This document shows positions 13,037 through 23,191 of a stretch of 64,000 nucleotides of DNA, piece by piece. Every line of letters starts with the position of its first letter. The first letter of the stretch is position 1. Below the pieces are notes generated by a model that saw only the letters and a list, made by a program, of their open reading frames with translations, was not told the origin of the DNA and ran no database searches. A program made the position numbers and the translations under genes. Source of the stretch: Morinoia aosen. Taxonomy: Eukaryota > Arthropoda > Malacostraca > Amphipoda > Talitridae. The stretch lies in the NCBI GenBank assembly GCA_030386875.1, contig CM059556.1, forward strand, positions 38,294,964 through 38,358,963. The letters run 5' to 3'.

Positions 13037-14659
13037 TGTCACGAGAAGAGGGCCCTCCTCCTTGTTAACACTTCATTAACAAGAAGAAGAGGTTCTCGGA
13101 ATTGAGGGAATGGCGCACCTCCAAATTATATAAACAACACAGAAATTAATGAATAATAATCGGCAATTACAGTACATATACTAAAAGGAATGGTACTCAC
13201 CGATGAAAGCTGATACCACTTACTCAGCGCAATTTCTGAGCGCTCTTATTCTTCGGTGAGCTGTAATGCTAGTGCTGACGGGGTTTTTAAACACATTAAA
13301 ATGTTAAGGAATTTCTTATGATGAGACCCTGGTACAAAGCATTAATTGACATCTACTGGAATTGCAAGTAACACATGTTTACGAACATCACCCTGCCTAA
13401 TTGACCGGTCAATATCCTTTAGGTTAATTACACTCGGGACATATACAATGAAACAATGCCTAACTGATGTGTTGGCACATTCCAACTTCACGAAGGCTTG
13501 CCATCCAGCCTCGGACCACAAGTTCAGTTAACCAAAGGCAGCTTCAGTTCAATCCCTGTTTCTCACACGGTGCATATACTGTCTTTGGACGTTTTTATGA
13601 AGAAGTCGTACTTGCAATCAATAGGAGCAAAAAGGAAAGCCGCCCTCCTGTGGAGCAACAAAAATTTTTAACAATTACTTTAATTCTGCAATTCTCTCAT
13701 ACATATATATCTGCACATATTCCACATTTAATTCAACTGCTCCAATTTTCTTTTACGTTATATGAACCTATCGTTTCTAGCGGTATCTATTGTAACAAAA
13801 GCACGAGCCTTACCCTCCCTTACGAAGTAATTAACATTTTTCTTTGAACAACCTCCACGTTACGGAATCTTCTTCTTTCTGCAAAAGTGAAGAGAAAAAA
13901 AAAATGTAAATTTTTAATTCGTTGATTCCCCAGAAAAGTATATACATCTCAACAGGTTTCGTTTCTCACTTATTTTCCAGAGTATCACATTTAATTCAAC
14001 ACCTATTCACGACGCAGAGTAACACAAATTTTTAGGTATAATAATGCCTAGCCGCGAAGCACCTTATTGAGAGGCCCGCAACACCTTACTGACTCTTGTT
14101 ATCGTGTTAGCCAAAGTGTTCTTTTGGGACTGCCCTCTTTCGAATAATGACCAATAGTCCCCCTCTTACTTCCTCTAAACAATCGTCTGCTCCGTACCAT
14201 TGGCTGCTCTCGGGGTTATACGCTTCCTATTCGCTGTGAGTAGAGCACGCCTTTTTCGCCCTTATTTTGTGTGTTAATTCTTGAAGTCTACGTCCGTTGG
14301 CGGGAAAGCTTTCTCACGCCTCAACCCTCTGGCCTAGGCCTCGCGGTCAACAAATCTTGCCTTTCGCTGTAACCCAACACTGCCTTCGTTGTTCGCACTC
14401 TTGAGTTTTGATTACGAAGCACAACCCTAGCCTCAGCTCGAGTGCCAACATAAATTTATGTTGACTGTAAACATTCAGGCCTACACAAATGTTAGAGTAA
14501 TCTACTCGTTCCGTTGGAATGTGCCAAACACAGTTTTATAAACTCACAATTTTAGTTCAAGCAAAGAAAATAAAATGCGCACAAAATTCGTCACACATAA
14601 TTACAAGAATTTTCATTGATTAATTCGCAAAATTGATTATTCTGAACCGATTCTCGACA
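13037..14659. mobile_element. Solo-LTR-like insertion inside the 14-bp satellite
   Basis: Starts TGTCACGAGAAG and ends TTCTCGACA, so it has the TGT...ACA ends typical of retroviral-type long terminal repeats. It is flanked by TAAA on both sides (13033-13036 and 14660-14663). With the 1,623 bp and one TAAA taken out, the flanking satellite joins as ...cgtcataaacaactcg..., exactly in register. A TATA-like ttatataaa lies at about 13126-13134 and aataaaat near 14568, both compatible with promoter and polyadenylation signals of an LTR. There is no gag or pol frame, so a solo LTR is the best reading. A large MITE with short ends is the alternative. The longest frame (126 codons, 13467-13847) resembles nothing known. 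Confidence 0.75.
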
Positions 14660-15258
14660 TAAACAACTCGTCATAAACAACTCGTCATAAACAACTCGTC
14701 ATAAACAACTCGTCATAAACAACTCGTCATAAACAACTCGTCATAAACAACTCGTCATAAACAACTCGTCATAAACAACTCGTCATAAACAACTCGTCAT
14801 AAACAACTCGTCATAAACAACTCGTCATAAACAACTCGTCATAAACAACTCGTCATAAACAACTCGTCATAAACAACTCGTCATAAACAACTCACCATAA
14901 ACAACTCACCATAAACAACTCACCATAAACAACTCACCATAAACAACTCACCATAAACAACTCACCATAAACAACTCACCATAAACAACTCACCATAAAC
15001 AACTCACCATAAACAACTCACCATAAACAACTCACCATAAACAACTCACCATAAACAACTCACCATAAACAACTCACCATAAACAACTCACCATAAACAA
15101 CTCACCATAAACAACTCACCATAAACAACTCACCATAAAAAACTCACCATAAACAACTCACCATAAACAACTCACCATAAAAAACTCACCATAAAAAACT
15201 CACCATAAAAAACTCACCATAAAAAACTCACCATAAAAAACTCACCATAAAAAACTCA
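14660..15258. repeat. 14-bp satellite array continued, about 43 copies
   Basis: The same unit resumes right after the insertion (cataaacaactcgt), then changes to cataaacaactcac-type units from about 14890 (caactcaccataaa) and to aaaactcaccataa-type units near the right end. It is the right arm of the array at 8129-13036. Confidence 0.97.
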
Positions 15259-15500
15259 TAAATAACTTACCATAAATAACTTATCAAAAATAACTTATCA
15301 AAAATAACTTTTCAAAAATAACTAATCAAAAATAACTTTTCAAAAATAACTTATCAAAAATAATTTTTTCTAAAAATAATTTGTTTCCATAAATAACTTT
15401 TTTCCATAAATAACTTTTATCAAAAAACTTTTTTCAAATTAATTTTTTTTCAGAAATAACTTTTCAAAATAAATTTTAAAAAAACTTTTCAAAAATAACT
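15259..15500. repeat. Decayed edge of the AT-rich satellite
   Basis: Irregular copies of aaaaataactt with tatc, tttc or aatc linkers and variable spacing. Copies differ much more from each other than inside the array, as expected at an array edge where homogenisation is weak. Confidence 0.85.
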
Positions 15501-15978
15501 TTGCAAGAGCCTAGTCTAAGGAGACGAACCCAAGATCAACCGCTAGCTCAACCATCACCCAAGCCTCAAGAGGAAAAAGAAATACAAGAAATAATGACCT
15601 AACAAGGACGTGAAGCGACAGCAATTGCTCCTTGATCGCACATCCTACTTGTCCTCAAGTGCTTGATTTTCATAAATTCAAGCTTTTGCCTACTGCGATC
15701 CTAAGCTCCAAGTTTCATAATGGAAAATCTCCAACTTACCAGCGTTCTTATTACCACACATCCTGCCCAACGTAAAACGTAAAAATAATTCTGACGGTTT
15801 TTTCAGATGGACTGTCAGGCCAATCAGATTTGACTCCATGCCCCCCCGCCGGCCACTCCGAACAAAAAAATCACCAGAAATTCAAGGGGCAACGTCGGCG
15901 ACCGACTTGCTGTAAGTGCCGACACAGCGGCGACTGCAGAAGCCGCAGCTGCAGTTCCACAAAATTCACTGGAACATC
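15501..15978. other. Unique spacer between the AT-rich and GC-rich arrays
   Basis: About 480 bp of ordinary sequence. A run of cccccccgccggcc lies near 15841. Nothing supports a gene. Confidence 0.5.
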
Positions 15979-18355
15979 GCTGCAGCGGTGGCCGGGGTGT
16001 TGCTGCAGCGGTGGCCGGGGTGTTGCTGCAGCGGTGGCCGGGGTGTTGCTGCAGCGGTGGCCGGGGTGTTGCTGCAGCGGTGGCCGGGGTGTTGCTGCAG
16101 CGGTGACCGGGGTGTTGCTGCAGCGGTGGCCGGGGTGTTGCTGCAGCGGTGGCCGGGGTGTTGCTGCAGCGGTGGCCGGGGTGTTGCTGCAGCGGTGGCC
16201 GGGGTGTTGCTGCAGCGGTGGCCGGGGTGTTGCTGCAGCGGTGACCGGGGTGTTGCTGCAGCGGTGACCGGGGTGTTGCTGCAGCGGTGACCGGGGTGTT
16301 GCTGCAGCGGTGACCGGGGTGTTGCTGCAGCGGTGGCCGGGGTGTTGCTGCAGCGGTGGCCGGGGTGTTGCTGCAACGGTGGCCGGGGTGTTGCTGCAGC
16401 GGTGGCCGGAGTGTTGCTGCAGCGGTGGCCGGAGTGTTGCTGCAGCGGTGACCGGGGTGTTGCTGCAGCGGTGACCGGGGTGTTGCTGCAGCGGTGACCG
16501 GGGTGTTGCTGCAGCGGTGACCGGGGTGTTGCTGCAGCGGTGACCGGGGTGTTGCTGCAGCGGTGACCGGGGTGTTGCTGCAGCGGTGACCGGGGTGTTG
16601 CTGCAGCGGTGACCGGGGTGTTGCTGCAGCGGTGACCGGGGTGTTGCTGCAGCGGTGACCGGGGTGTTGCTGCAGCGGTGACAGGGGTGTTGCTGCAGCG
16701 GTGACCGGGGTGTTGCTGCAGCGATGACCGGGGTGTTGCTGCAGCGATGACCGGGGTGTTGCTGCAGCGGTGACCGGGGTGTTGCTGCAGCGGTGACCGG
16801 GGTGTTGCTGCAGCGGTGACCGGGGTGTTGCTGCAGCGGTGACCGGGGTGTTGCTGCAGCGGTGGCCGGGGTGTTGCTGCAGCGGTGGCCGGGGTGTTGC
16901 TGCAGCGGTGGCCGGGGTGTTGCTGCAGCGGTGGCCGGGGTGTTGCTGCAGCGGTGGCCGGGGTGTTGCTGCAGCGGTGGCCGGGGTGTTGCTGCAGCGG
17001 TGGCCGGGGTGTTGCTGCAGCGGTGGCCGGGGTGTTGCTGCAGCGGTGGCCGGGGTGTTGCTGCAGCGGTGGCCGGGGTGTTGCTGCAGCGGTGGCCGGG
17101 GTGTTGCTGCAGCGGTGGCCGGGGTGTTGCTGCAGCGGTGGCCGGGGTGTTGCTGCAGCGGTGGCCGGGGTGTTGCTGCAGCGGTGGCCGGGGTGTTGCT
17201 GCAGCGGTGGCCGGGGTGTTGCTGCAGCGGTGGCCGAGGTGTTGCTGCAGCGGTGGCCGAGGTGTTGCTGCAGCGGTGACCGGGGTGTTGCTGCAGCGGT
17301 GGCCGGGGTGTTGCTGCAGCGGTGACCGGGGTGTTGCTGCAGCGGTGACCGGGGTGTTGCTGCAGCGGTGACCGGGGTGTTGCTGCAGCGGTGACCGGGG
17401 TGTTGCTGCAGCGGTGACCGGGGTGTTGCTGCAGCGGTGACCGGGGTGTTGCTGCAGCGGTGACCGGGGTGTTGCTGCAGCGGTGACCGGGGTGTTGCTG
17501 CAGCGGTGACCGGGGTGTTGCTGCAGCGGTGACCGGGGTGTTGCCGCAGCGGTGACCGGGGTGTTGCTGCAGCGGTGACCGGAGTGTTGCTGCAGCGGTG
17601 ACCGGGGTGTTGCTGCAGCGGTGACCGGGGTGTTGCTGCAGCGGTGACCGGGGTGTTGCTGCAGCGGTGACCGGGGTGTTGCTGCAGCGGTGACCGGGGT
17701 GTTGCTGCAGCGGTGACCGGGGTGTTGCTGCAGCGGTGACCGGGGTGTTGCTGCAGCGGTGACCGGGGTGTTGCTGCAGCGGTGACCGGGGTGTTGCTGC
17801 AGCGGTGACCGGGGTGTTGCTGCAGCGGTGACCGGGGTGTTGCTGCAGCGGTGACCGGGGTGTTGCTGCAGCGGTGGCCGGGGTGTTGCTGCAGCGGTGG
17901 CCGGGGTGTTGCTGCAGCGGTGGCCGGGGTGTTGCTGCAGCGGTGGCCGGGGTGTTGCTGCAGCGGTGGCCGGGGTGTTGCTGCAGCGGTGACCGGGGTG
18001 TTGCTGCAGCGGTGGCCGGGGTGTTGCTGCAGCGGTGACCGCCAGGCAGTGTTGCTGCAGCGGTGACCGCCAGGCAGTGTTGCTGCAGCGGTGACCGCAG
18101 GCAGTGTTGCTGCAGCGGTGACAGCCAGGCGGTGTTGCTGCAGCGGTGACAGCCAGGCGGTGTTGCTGCAGCGGAGACCGTCAGGCAGTGTTGCTGCAAT
18201 GGTGACCGCCAGGCAGTGTTGCTGCAACGGTGACCGTCAGGCAGTGTTGCTGCAACGGTGACCGCCAGGCAGTGTTGCTGCAGTGGTGACCACCAGGCAG
18301 TGTTGCTGCAGCGGTGACCACCAGGCAGTGTTGCTGCAGCGGTGACCACCAACAC
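15979..18355. repeat. GC-rich 23-bp tandem array, about 90 copies, with a longer-unit right end
   Basis: Each 23-bp unit is ggtggccggggtg (or ggtgaccggggtg) followed by ttgctgcagc. The ggtggcc and ggtgacc forms lie in blocks. From about 18040 units lengthen to about 28 bp by changing ccggggtg to ccgccaggcagtg, a diverged or older edge. The palindromic core gctgcagc occurs in almost every unit. Because 23 is not a multiple of 3, one strand cycles through its frames every three units; long frames arise with no stop (843 codons on minus, up to 169 on plus). These are by-products, not genes. Confidence 0.97.
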
Positions 18356-18800
18356 CAGGCCGTGTCACCTCACAGAACACCACTCACAGCAGCTCAGTCA
18401 GCGCAAGAGAACAGCTCGCCGCAAGGCACAGCACCCCGGCAGCAGCTGCATGTATCTCAGGGCCGAGCGCAACAGCTGTTCGAAGGAGCGCTCGCTGTCA
18501 CATCCCCTTTAATGTTTTGGTGGACCAGGCAAGCAAGCCTCCCTCGCCTCCCGCTGACCGGCTCAATAGGCGGTGCGTGGTGGAGGCGTGACGCAGGGGG
18601 AGGCTTTTTCTCAACTATTCATGTCGTCGTCGTCGTTTTGCGTCGTCGTTTCATGATGTTCGGTTCGCGTCGTTTCAGGTCGTCGTTTCATGACGTTCGC
18701 TTCGCGTCGTCGTGTTGCGTCGTCATTTCATGACGTTCGGTCCACGTGTGGACTTGCGTGTGCTTTTTAGTGGATTTGCCTTCTCTGTCCTATAGAGTTG
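18356..18800. other. Spacer with a degenerate cgtcgt-rich tract
   Basis: Between 18620 and 18745 a unit of about 50 bp with tttcatgacgttcg and gcgtcgtcgt is present about three times. The rest is unique. An open frame of 139 codons (18314-18733) runs from the array into this tract and has no recognisable domain. Confidence 0.6.
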
Positions 18801-19030
18801 GTAGATGATGAGGGGTCTTTAAGTTTGGGTCGAAAAGAGTTAAACTTGATATGGGATGCAAAAGATTTTCCAGCTTTTCATCTCGTCGCTGCGCGAGCTC
18901 TAAGTGAACTTAATTGCACTTTTCTGCAGAGTAGAGCAAATGATACCGGGGGGTCTATAAATTATGTTCGAAAACAATATAACTTGACGTGGGACGTAGC
19001 GAGCATTGTCGTAGCACCGATACGGTGACG
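18801..19030. repeat. Two-copy direct repeat, about 130 bp
   Basis: Phrases around 18811-18865 (ggggtctttaag, cgaaaagagttaaacttg, gggatgcaaaag) recur in diverged form at 18950-19005 (ggggtctataaa, cgaaaacaatataacttg, gggacgtagcg). It looks like an old tandem duplication. Confidence 0.5.
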
Positions 19031-19084
19031 GAAATTGTTTGAATGGAAGGCCGGCCTATGACACATAGCCTAGTGAATGAATAG

Positions 19085-19390
19085 TAAACGGAATAACATT
19101 AAACGGTGAGCAGCTAATGGAATACTATAAAAGTTCAGAGCGGCTAACGGAATATTGTAAAGGGTGCAAGCATCTCACGGAATATTAAAAACGTAGCAAG
19201 ATGCTAATGGAATATTACTAAAGTTAAAAGCAGCCTATGACATTAAATTAAAGTTGAGAGCAGCTAATGGAATATTATAAAGGGTGCCAAGCATGTCATG
19301 GAATATTATAAAAGTGGCGAGTATCTAAAGGAATATTCTGAAAGTTGAGAGCATTTAATGGAATATTTTAAAAGTTGAGAGCGGCTGCTA
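19085..19390. repeat. Degenerate 30-bp repeat, about 10 copies (locus 1)
   Basis: Loose units of 28-35 bp built from agcagctaatggaatatta and taaaagttgaga or taaagggtgc. The same words form the tighter 30-bp array at 23486-24340, so both loci come from one family. This locus has much more divergence between units. Confidence 0.85.
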
Positions 19391-20105
19391 CCGCAAATTA
19401 TCAGCCGCCAAGAAATACCATCCACTCGGTATTCGCAAATTATTGCAAGATCAGACCCCATGCAGTTCCGGAGCGGCCACAAGTATGCATCGGAGGTGCG
19501 ATTGTCAGTGACCAGCGCGTTCCCGCATTCCTACTGCCCATAAATATTGATGATAACACAACCTCAACGCAAACATACACACACAGCATTTCTATCCGCC
19601 GCTTACAAGACTTTGGAGCATTTTCCGGCCTACACATCACACTCTGAAGCGACATCTGCTCTTAGGTGGTGGACAGACCCACTCTGTTCTCGTGATTCCG
19701 AAGTCACAGAAAATAGTCTATCATCTGTGAAAACGGGAATGGAAGGTGAAGTTATAGTCAAAAAACGTCACGAATGTAAAACGATGCAAAATACAACCAA
19801 TTTTGCTCAGACGGTTCGCCACCGTCTGAGGGCTATTGAAGTGAACAGTTTTACAGCGATCCTCTAACATTACATTCAGGAGATGAACTATTCAAAAATT
19901 TACGCTAACACTACAACCATATATACTACATATATACAATTGCAGTTCACTTCCCCCCTCTGTCCAATATTATTACAGTGCAATGTATAACCGATCATGG
20001 TACGTGATCGCTTTTTCCGGCGACCCACCGGTGTTATTTACGGGATTTTTACGGGTACTCTAAGAAAATAAAAATAAACTGTAAACACATTCTGCATTAA
20101 ATTGA
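19391..20105. other. Unique spacer
   Basis: Open frames of 70-106 codons occur on both strands and overlap each other. None shows a domain, and I do not call a gene. Confidence 0.5.
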
Positions 20106-20211
20106 AAGTTAGTTCAAGCTTCCCTAACTAGAAGAAAGGTGTTCCGACGAGAAGGATGAAGGCACCATTTAGCATGCAGTTAAGGGAACACAAAATCTAT
20201 GCACAAGGTAC
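20106..20211 (-). mobile_element. SINE-like retroposon, truncated copy (c)
   Basis: Covers only the tail-side third of the family, from agttagttcaagcttcc to tctatgcacaaggtac, then abuts copy d. Same minus orientation. The same arrangement, a truncated copy joined to a longer one near the word gcacaagg, recurs at 52553-52967. Confidence 0.75.
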
Positions 20212-20550
20212 AGATTAGATTAGTCGTTAGTTTTAGCCTCCCTACCCAGCAACAAATGCGATCCAAAGAGAGGAAGGAGGAATGCACTATTTAGTATGGA
20301 GTTAAGGTGCACAAGGTACATAGAAACAGTAAGTTGAAAAGAAGTTCATGAAATACGATGAAAGTTAATGAAGAAAGTAGTAGGCGCCGAGAAACAGAAC
20401 AGCAGGGAACCGAAAAAGATGATCTGAAATAAAACATAAAAATCTATTTCAACGAAAGGAAAGCTAACCGAACCCTTAGCTCAGGACCTCGCATATTCCC
20501 CATGAGAACGCTAAAGCATATAAATACAATAGTTGCATCCTCCTCAGAGG
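20212..20550 (-). mobile_element. SINE-like retroposon, near full-length copy (d)
   Basis: From agattagattagtcgttag to atcctcctcagagg. It carries the family landmarks in order: ccaaagagaggaaggagg, agaaagtagtaggcgc, ttagctcagga, cataaatacaatagttg-like. A few internal deletions are present relative to the copy at 20668-21031. No clear target-site duplication. Confidence 0.8.
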
Positions 20551-20667
20551 TTAAAATTACACAAAATATGTGAACGAATGAATAGGGATCGTTCAATAAT
20601 AGAAGTTGCAGAATTAGGTACAATTGAAAGACCACTTCAAAAACACCAGGAGTGGCCGGTGACAACA

Positions 20668-21031
20668 GATTAGATTAGATTAGATTACTAGTTAGTTTAA
20701 GCCTCCTTATCCGCAACAAAGGCTATCCAAAGAGAGGAAGGAAGAAGGCACCATTTAGTTTGGAGTTAAAGAAACGTGGAATTATGCAGAATGGGCACAG
20801 AAACAGAAAGCTAAGAAAGAAGTTCATGAAACAAGAAAAAGTTGAAGAAGAAAGTAGTAGGTGCTGAAAAACAGAACAACAGTTAACCGAAAAAAAGATG
20901 GTCCGTAACAAAACAATACCTATTCTATTTCAACAAAAAAGAAAGCCTACCTAACCTTTAGCTCAGGCCCTTACATAGTCCCCCTGGAAGCGCTAATTCC
21001 CATAGATACAACAGTTGTATCCCCCTGAGGG
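20668..21031 (-). mobile_element. SINE-like retroposon, intact copy (e), with 14-bp target-site duplication
   Basis: A 364-bp element bounded by the direct repeat ggccggtgacaaca at 20654-20667 and 21032-21045. The left end is a (gatta)n tract and the right end is gtatccccctgaggg. Read on the minus strand it therefore starts at ccctcaggggg and ends in a short A/T-rich repeat tail, as in retroposons made by target-primed reverse transcription. I could not find convincing Pol III A and B boxes in its head, so it may be a SINE or the 3' end of a LINE. A peptide-like frame on the minus strand is shared among copies but is too short and hydrophobic-biased to call. Confidence 0.88.
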
Positions 21032-21191
21032 GGCCGGTGACAACAATGGAGGAGTTCGTTATAGAATAATGGGGAATAATCGGGAGAGACCGAGGGCCAG
21101 TAAGCGGGGAGGCTGATGCGAGCAAGCGACCGCCACACAGCGAAGCATGAGCCCGCATTGAGGCATAACTGCTCCACGAACCTGGGGCAGG

Positions 21192-21372
21192 AACTTCAGT
21201 TTTACCTGGCACAGTCCAAGTGTTATAATCCACTTGAAATGACTCAGAGCTTTGACGATGTGAATTGTTTTAATTCACTAAATTCTAAATCATGAACAAT
21301 TCACATCGTCAAAGCTCTGAGTCATTTCAAGTGGACTATAACACTTTGACTGAGCCAGGTAAAACTGAAGTT
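21192..21372. repeat. 181-bp near-perfect hairpin
   Basis: The left arm begins aacttcagttttacctgg and the right arm ends ccaggtaaaactgaagtt. The arms are about 77 bp each with only a handful of mismatches and enclose about 25 bp. Transcribed, this would fold into a long stem of hairpin-RNA size. It could also be a foldback MITE. The right arm ends within the TTAA that starts the next element. Confidence 0.9.
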
Positions 21373-21621
21373 TAACACTCGACTCAAAGTAAAAACGAAT
21401 CTTACGCGAATAATCTTATGCGAATGAAGTGAAAACGAGTGATGCGCTGTTCAATTGTAGTACGCAATATTGAAAATAGCAAACATGAACTGGATCGTGC
21501 TATTATTCACTTTTGATTTAGTATTTACGAAAATTGAGTTAGTGACTACTGGTCGGTCAACAGCGTTATGAAAATTCCCTCCGTGTACCACCGGTGGCTC
21601 ACGTCGCAGTCAAAGTGTTAA
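21372..21621. mobile_element. TTAA-type MITE, family M (copy 2, reverse orientation)
   Basis: Bounded by TTAA at 21372-21375 and 21618-21621. The right end, gtcgcagtcaaagtgttaa, is the reverse complement of the family's left end. It also shares ggtcggtcaacagcgttatg and caccggtgg with the copies at 38088 and 45277. No coding capacity. Confidence 0.8.
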
Positions 21622-21965
21622 GAAGGACTTACGCATCTATCTTTACCGCTATTACCTCACCAATTGTTAGAAAATTTACCAATTGCTTCTCGCAAAAGCC
21701 TGGTGAAATATCGGTTTTCCACTCGTGAGGATGACGTAGGTAGCATCTCTCAGGAACAACGATGAAAGGATACCATCACTATGATGGATATTTTAATTCC
21801 AATCAACTAAGATACACATCTCATGAATTTGATTTTTAAAAGCCCAATAACTAACACCCACCAAGTCGCACAGACCCTCGGTCGAGCCGGTACCCATTTT
21901 TGACACCTGCGCCGCATGTGCAATTGTGACTAAGCTTCATTTCCCAAAGGGGAGAATCCTTAGAC
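21622..21965. other. Unique spacer
   Basis: About 340 bp with no repeat, open frame or RNA motif that I can support. Confidence 0.5.
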
Positions 21966-22039
21966 TGACATTGCCGGGAATCGAACCGGGGACCTTTCAC
22001 GTGAGAAGCGTGCGCTTTTAACCTCTCGGCTACGGTGAC
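21966..22039 (-). pseudogene. tRNA-like sequence (tRNA pseudogene or tRNA-derived SINE head)
   Basis: On the minus strand, 74 nt of tRNA length with a perfect B box ggttcgattcc (21977-21987) and an A box tagccgagagg (22022-22032), i.e. the internal Pol III promoter. The D-arm word is gccgagaggttaaaagc and the anticodon region is acgcttctcacgtg. A 7-nt loop can be drawn two ways, giving anticodon CTC (Glu) or TCT (Arg). The acceptor stem pairs at only about 4 of 7 positions, and the T stem has a C-C mismatch, so a functional tRNA is unlikely. No T4 terminator lies directly downstream. A gene with unusual pairing cannot be excluded. Confidence 0.65.
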
Positions 22040-22591
22040 CTGTGACTCGAGTCGACAACTGCCGTAGTGAATCCTCGAATGAAATAGCGAGCCGAGTTAA
22101 CTTCATTAAGTTAGTGATTACAGTGTGACTAGCGCATACGATCGCACAAGTGATGCACAAAGTAAAATTTAACAAAATTCGTTCTGTAAGAACTGAACAA
22201 CTCTCGACCCGAATGACATAATAACGCACTTGTACTGCTGCAGGCTATAGAACCGTGCCCGCATAGTTCGAGAAAAAAATATTAAAAGAAAAAATATAGA
22301 GAAACCGTTCGAGTGAACTTCATGAACTTGATCATAACAGGACCATCACATGTAGAGTGGGAGGGAGTCGCCCAAGCGAAGCATAAGGATCAATCTGAAA
22401 ACCTCTCCGTGCGAACTGTACGAGTGAAGGATACTTTCTACAAATGTGGCAGAGCCGCTGAAAACACAATTTTCAGGGCGAACCGTTAAAAAGAGCTCAC
22501 AGCTGTCACGGCAATTACCTCGCAACAAGTGTTGGATTAGATCAACTATCACAGTCGTCCCCTAATGCGGGACTACCGGAAAAATGCCAGT
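22040..22591. other. Unique spacer downstream of the tRNA-like sequence
   Basis: No repeat and no plausible coding frame. It includes the 5' flank of the minus-strand tRNA-like sequence. Confidence 0.5.
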
Positions 22592-22810
22592 AATCCAGAG
22601 TGCGACGTGACCACCGGTGGTCGCTGAGGGAATGTTCATAATGCGGCTGAACGACCAGCAGTCCCAAACTCAATTTTTATATATACTTAATGGAAACTAA
22701 GTGAAGGCACGATCTATTTTATGTTTGTTTTCAAAGTTAATCTTTAAAATTAACTCTAATTTCAGTTGAATACTGAACTTTAGTTTAATCCGCCGCAATT
22801 AACGTGTTAT
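22592..22810. mobile_element. TTAA-type MITE, family M (copy 3)
   Basis: Right end reads cgccgcaattaacgtgtta. The interior shares gcgacgtgaccaccggtggt, ataatgcggctgaacgacca and aactaagtgaaggcacgatc with other copies. Terminal TTAA is mutated on both sides (ttat at the right), so the copy is old. Confidence 0.75.
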
Positions 22811-22875
22811 CAATAGAGCTGAAGTATGAGCGAGAGAAAGAATTTAATAAATTTGGCCTCCCCAGATTCGCATCG

Positions 22876-23047
22876 CGTCCCAACACGGTCCCCACACGGT
22901 CCCACACGGTTCCCACACGGTCCCACACGGTCCCACACGGTCCCACACGGTCCCACACGGTCCCACACGGTCCCACACGGTCCCACACGGTCCCCACACG
23001 GTCCCCACACGTCCCCACACGTCCCCACACGTCCCCACACGGTCCCC
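22876..23047. repeat. 10-bp tandem array, about 17 copies
   Basis: Unit is tcccacacgg, with an 11-bp form (tccccacacgg) and a final form lacking gg (tccccacacg). Several overlapping frames stay open on both strands because of the repeat. Confidence 0.95.
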
Positions 23048-23191
23048 TCGGGACCAAAACACGCTAGGGTGGCACGGGGTGACTACTTCAAAGTACAGGG
23101 TAGCTAATGGAATACAATAGGAAAATAATCTTACCTAATAATAGCCTTTGTGTGTTTATTTGTTCGTATATTCGTTTAATGTCCGCTTCTT

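Noticed and set aside
13346-13847. Open frames of 61 and 126 codons inside the LTR-like insertion
   Set aside because: They show no gag, protease, reverse transcriptase or integrase motif and overlap in different frames.
15824-18355. 843-codon minus-strand protein with 23-residue repeats
   Set aside because: It follows from a 23-bp unit without stops in any minus-strand phase. A second minus frame of 753 codons overlaps it through the same array.
20668-20690. Telomere-like (TTAGG)n or (GATTA)n tract
   Set aside because: Only a few gatta units occur, always at the tail end of the SINE-like family, so they are its 3' tail rather than telomeric repeats.
20723-20911. Conserved hydrophobic peptide on minus shared by the SINE-like copies (also near 6117 and 50077)
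   Set aside because: The frame is shared because the DNA is a repeat. It is broken or altered in other copies and short, and it has no known domain.
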